Positions 61,624 through 64,000 of a DNA stretch of 64,000 nt are shown piece by piece; the stretch's first letter is position 1; the number at the start of each line of letters is the position of its first letter. Made by a program: the position numbers and the translations under genes. This stretch comes from Aneurinibacillus sp. Ricciae_BoGa-3 (lineage in GTDB: Bacteria; Bacillota; Bacilli; Aneurinibacillales; Aneurinibacillaceae), in the NCBI RefSeq assembly GCF_028421645.1, contig NZ_CP116888.1, positions 248,001 through 312,000 on the forward strand, given 5' to 3'. A model generated the notes under the pieces. That model searched no databases, was not told the origin of the DNA, and saw nothing but the letters and a program-made list of their open reading frames with translations.

Positions 61624-62664
61624 TTATGCTAATGGTGGTTCTGTATCCTGTTCTTCATCATGTTCAGGAGGAATGTCGGTTCCGATATCTTCAATACCTT
61701 TAATTTTATTGGCAATCTCATTGCACAACGTTGGATTTTCTTCGAGGAACTTCTTGGAGTTTTCCCTACCTTGTCCAAGACGTTCTTCCCCGTAGGAATA
61801 CCAAGCTCCTGATTTGTTTACAAACCCTTTTTCAACACCAATATCAATGACTTCCCCGTAATAGTCGATGCCTTTACCATAGATGATGTCAAATTCGACT
61901 TGTTTGAACGGTGGTGCTACTTTATTTTTAACCACTTTGACTTTGGTCTTGTTACCCACAATGTCTTGCCCTATTTTGATAGATTCGATACGCCTTATAT
62001 CTAGACGTACAGATGCGTAGAATTTGAGGGCACGTCCTCCTGGAGTGACTTCGGGACTACCAAACATAACCCCTACTTTTTCACGTAGTTGGTTGATAAA
62101 GATAACAATGGTCTTGGATTTGTTAATGACACCTGCCAACTTACGCATCGCCTGACTCATTAATCGAGCTTGTAAACCTACGTGACTATCTCCCATTTCC
62201 CCTTCTATTTCGGCTTTTGGCACGAGTGCCGCTACGCTGTCTACGACAATCATGTCAACCGCATGACTGGCAACAAGGGCTTCTGCAATTTCTAGGGCTT
62301 GCTCCCCTGTATCAGGTTGTGAAAGGAGCAACTCGTCAATGTTAACACCAATCGCTTTAGCGTAAATCGGGTCAAGTGCATGCTCGGCGTCAATTATGGC
62401 GGCTGTCCCGCCTGCTTTTTGCACTTCTGCTATCGCATGGAGCGCAACAGTGGTTTTACCTGCAGATTCAGGGCCATAAATCTCAATAATGCGTCCCTTT
62501 GGATAACCACCAATACCGAGCGCACCGTTTAAATACAAAGAACCTGTTGGAACGGCTTCAATTTCAAGGGTTTCTCGTTCACCAAGTTTCATAATGGAAC
62601 CTTTACCGAATTGTTTCTCTATTTGGGCTAATGCCTTTGAAAGTGCCGCTTGTCTATCGCTCAT
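61624..62664 (-). CDS. recA: RecA recombinase
   Basis: This 346-residue protein is of Firmicutes type. It opens [20 protein letters not shown]. The Walker A motif is [13 protein letters not shown] (about 65-75) and Walker B is [12 protein letters not shown] (about 140-150). The loop 2 region ([20 protein letters not shown]) and the [12 protein letters not shown] region are intact, and the acidic tail ([13 protein letters not shown]) is present. It should catalyse strand exchange and may also affect LexA-type repressors. A complete recA on what appears to be a plasmid is unusual, because hosts have their own. It is the last gene of an operon with two small paralogous genes. Confidence 0.97.
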   Translation of the reverse strand: MSDRQAALSKALAQIEKQFGKGSIMKLGERETLEIEAVPTGSLYLNGALGIGGYPKGRIIEIYGPESAGKTTVALHAIAEVQKAGGTAAIIDAEHALDPIYAKAIGVNIDELLLSQPDTGEQALEIAEALVASHAVDMIVVDSVAALVPKAEIEGEMGDSHVGLQARLMSQAMRKLAGVINKSKTIVIFINQLREKVGVMFGSPEVTPGGRALKFYASVRLDIRRIESIKIGQDIVGNKTKVKVVKNKVAPPFKQVEFDIIYGKGIDYYGEVIDIGVEKGFVNKSGAWYSYGEERLGQGRENSKKFLEENPTLCNEIANKIKGIEDIGTDIPPEHDEEQDTEPPLA

Positions 62665-62682
62665 ATGATGGTGTCTCTCCTC

Positions 62683-63171
62683 TTAGTCCAATGATTTATA
62701 GGTTAAGGTGTTTATCCCTTTGCCATATACTTTAAAACAATGCCAGTATCCCTTTTCAAAGAGGATACGTTGTGCCATCAGTTGTTTATGAAAAACAGCA
62801 AAATCCTTGGCTTTTGCTGTTGTCGCTTCAATGGCTTTATCCAAGGATTCGTTTGGTGTCTTTTTATCAAAATAGGCATCTAGCCTATCAACTTCCATTT
62901 GGATGGATAAAAGCTTCTGTTGGATAAAATTCTCCACTTCAGACAGGTAGTGGCTCCACAGATTGCATTCGGTCATCAAATGATAGACTTCATACAAATC
63001 CTGTTCTTGCATGCTAAAGTAACGATGTATGGTGTGCATATATCCAGTAAAATCAAGACGTAAATCCTCTTCTTTCAAATACTGATTTATTCTTTTTGCC
63101 ATATCAGGGAATTTAACAAGGTTGTTATCCTTCTTCTTTCTTCCACTGCTATGTTCGGTGTAATTCTTCAC
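62683..63171 (-). CDS. Unknown protein, paralogue of the next gene upstream
   Basis: This 162-residue protein has a GTG start after a GGGGGATT site. It shares with the 63193-63717 product the blocks LDFTGYMHTIHRYFSMQEQD (aligned with LNFQGYTETIIDYANMQEND), NLWSHYLSEVENFIQ (with NAWSEYFASISNLIQ) and FEKGYWHCFKV (with LERGYYHCKAT). The protein is mostly helical. Only 18 bases separate it from recA, so it is co-transcribed with it and could be a recombination or replication accessory. I do not recognise a family. Confidence 0.72.
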   Translation of the reverse strand: MKNYTEHSSGRKKKDNNLVKFPDMAKRINQYLKEEDLRLDFTGYMHTIHRYFSMQEQDLYEVYHLMTECNLWSHYLSEVENFIQQKLLSIQMEVDRLDAYFDKKTPNESLDKAIEATTAKAKDFAVFHKQLMAQRILFEKGYWHCFKVYGKGINTLTYKSLD

Positions 63172-63192
63172 GGGAAATCCCCCATTCTCTTT

Positions 63193-63717
63193 TTAGGAAG
63201 CTTGTGGGGATTGATTGTTATTGTAAATCGGTTTGTTTGCCCAATCGCAAGTGGCTTTGCAATGGTAATAACCCCGTTCAAGAAATTTTATTTTAGATTC
63301 AAGTTCATCATAAAAAGCTTTTAAACAGTTTCGCTTTTTACGAGCTTGTATCACATGACTATCTTTATTTGAAAGACGCTCACCATTTGCAACCTTCACC
63401 GCATCTGCTTTAATGGATGCTGTTGCTTGAATCTCTATCTTATCGGTTTCAGCGTCTAAATAGAATTTTTGAATCAGATTCGAAATGCTTGCGAAATATT
63501 CCGACCATGCGTTTAACTCTTTGGTTAATCGCCATGCCGTATGAATATCATTCTCCTGCATATTCGCATAGTCAATGATGGTCTCGGTGTATCCCTGAAA
63601 ATTAAGGGTGATACCATCTGCTTTCAAGTATTCTCTAGCCATTAGACTTAACGCTTTAAAATAACTCATACCGCTCCCGCTCTTGCTAGGTAGTGGATTA
63701 ACAGGTGGTTTTGCCAT
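63193..63717 (-). CDS. Unknown protein, paralogue of the next gene downstream
   Basis: This 174-residue protein has an ATG after GAGAGGGGGG. It is helical, with the conserved blocks listed for its paralogue, and ends ANKPIYNNNQSPQAS. A Gly/Ser-rich lead (PLPSKSGSGMSYFK) precedes the helical core. It is the first gene of a three-gene operon with recA, suggesting a shared role in DNA metabolism. No catalytic motif was recognised; the two copies arose by duplication and have diverged strongly. Confidence 0.72.
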   Translation of the reverse strand: MAKPPVNPLPSKSGSGMSYFKALSLMAREYLKADGITLNFQGYTETIIDYANMQENDIHTAWRLTKELNAWSEYFASISNLIQKFYLDAETDKIEIQATASIKADAVKVANGERLSNKDSHVIQARKKRNCLKAFYDELESKIKFLERGYYHCKATCDWANKPIYNNNQSPQAS

Positions 63718-63754
63718 GTTGTCCCCCCTCTCTTATGTACGAATTTATATATTT

Positions 63755-63783
63755 AGTATAGATTATTTGTAGACTATTGTCAA
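63755..63783 (-). promoter_or_regulatory. Promoter of the 63717-recA operon
   Basis: TTGACA, a 17-base spacer beginning ATAGTCTA, then TATACT on the minus strand. Confidence 0.85.
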
Positions 63784-63784
63784 T

Positions 63785-64000
63785 TATTTTTTACTAAAGT
63801 GTATCAATAATCGAGATTTGAAATGGAACGTTGGTTACGGAAAAACAAAAGTATAAAAATGAAAACCTTGACTTTTAAGGATTATCTTATGGAACAGGAA
63901 ATGTTTACATTTTAGATTACATATATGAACACATCTACATTTATACAATATGAAACATTTGTTAAAGTGTATTAGTTTATTATTGTTTTTGTGTTTTTTT
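63785..64000. other. A/T-rich end of window without a gene
   Basis: No convincing frame is visible. TATGAACA-like and TATGAAAC-like words occur but do not form clear repeats. Confidence 0.5.

Overview
The window looks like part of a large plasmid, or a plasmid-like element, from a Gram-positive Bacillota host, probably Bacillales or a relative. The evidence is AT-rich DNA, strong AGGAGG-type ribosome binding sites, sigma-A type promoters, U-run hairpin terminators after most genes, a Firmicutes-type RecA and a Tad/Flp pilus without outer-membrane parts. Replicon features are an iteron array (59154-59739) just upstream of a probable initiator gene, a DnaA-box cluster (57802-57833) and a second recA-like locus. 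No phage structural genes, rRNA, tRNA or CRISPR array were seen. Nearly all genes lie on the minus strand.

Layout. (1) 1-27.7 kb: eleven large secreted repeat proteins with exchangeable N-terminal modules (glycine-rich ALK/LTK-like, ILEI/FAM3-like, ThuA-like, PA14, lectin-like, tyrosine-rich repeats). The completely visible ones end in one of two conserved C-terminal cassettes: a short one (990-14388) or a long one (15176-27730). (2) 27.9-29.3 kb: a TnpB-only IS605-type element. (3) 29.35-37.5 kb: a Gram-positive Tad pilus locus with two pseudopilins, five Flp-like pilins, TadC, TadB, TadA, a CpaE-like protein and a CpaB-LysM fusion. (4) 37.8-44.4 kb: a HerA-type ATPase beside an Mre11-Rad50 set in which the nuclease is fused to the first half of Rad50 and the second half is a separate gene. 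(5) 45.2-49.7 kb: a possible nucleic-acid modification operon with a CmoA-like protein, an intact C5 cytosine methyltransferase, a C5-like protein with Ser in place of the catalytic Cys, and a StiP/PRTase_1 protein. (6) 50.0-55.9 kb: three more secreted proteins. (7) 55.9-63.7 kb: PIN-PhoH ATPase, origin region, initiator, recA and two paralogous unknown genes.

How the parts may work together (inference): the pilus and the repeat proteins would form a surface-adhesion apparatus. The HerA/Mre11/Rad50, RecA and initiator genes would maintain the replicon. The methyltransferase operon would modify nucleic acid, possibly with carboxy-SAM rather than SAM, because both C5-type proteins have Cys-Ser where motif X normally has Gly-Asn.

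A feature that runs through the window is start-codon usage. At least six genes have a good ribosome binding site placed before CTG, ATC or ATA rather than ATG/GTG/TTG. One of these restores 167 residues, including the signal peptide, to the gene ending at 24971. Another gene (5428-7940) has its signal peptide in a different frame from its body.
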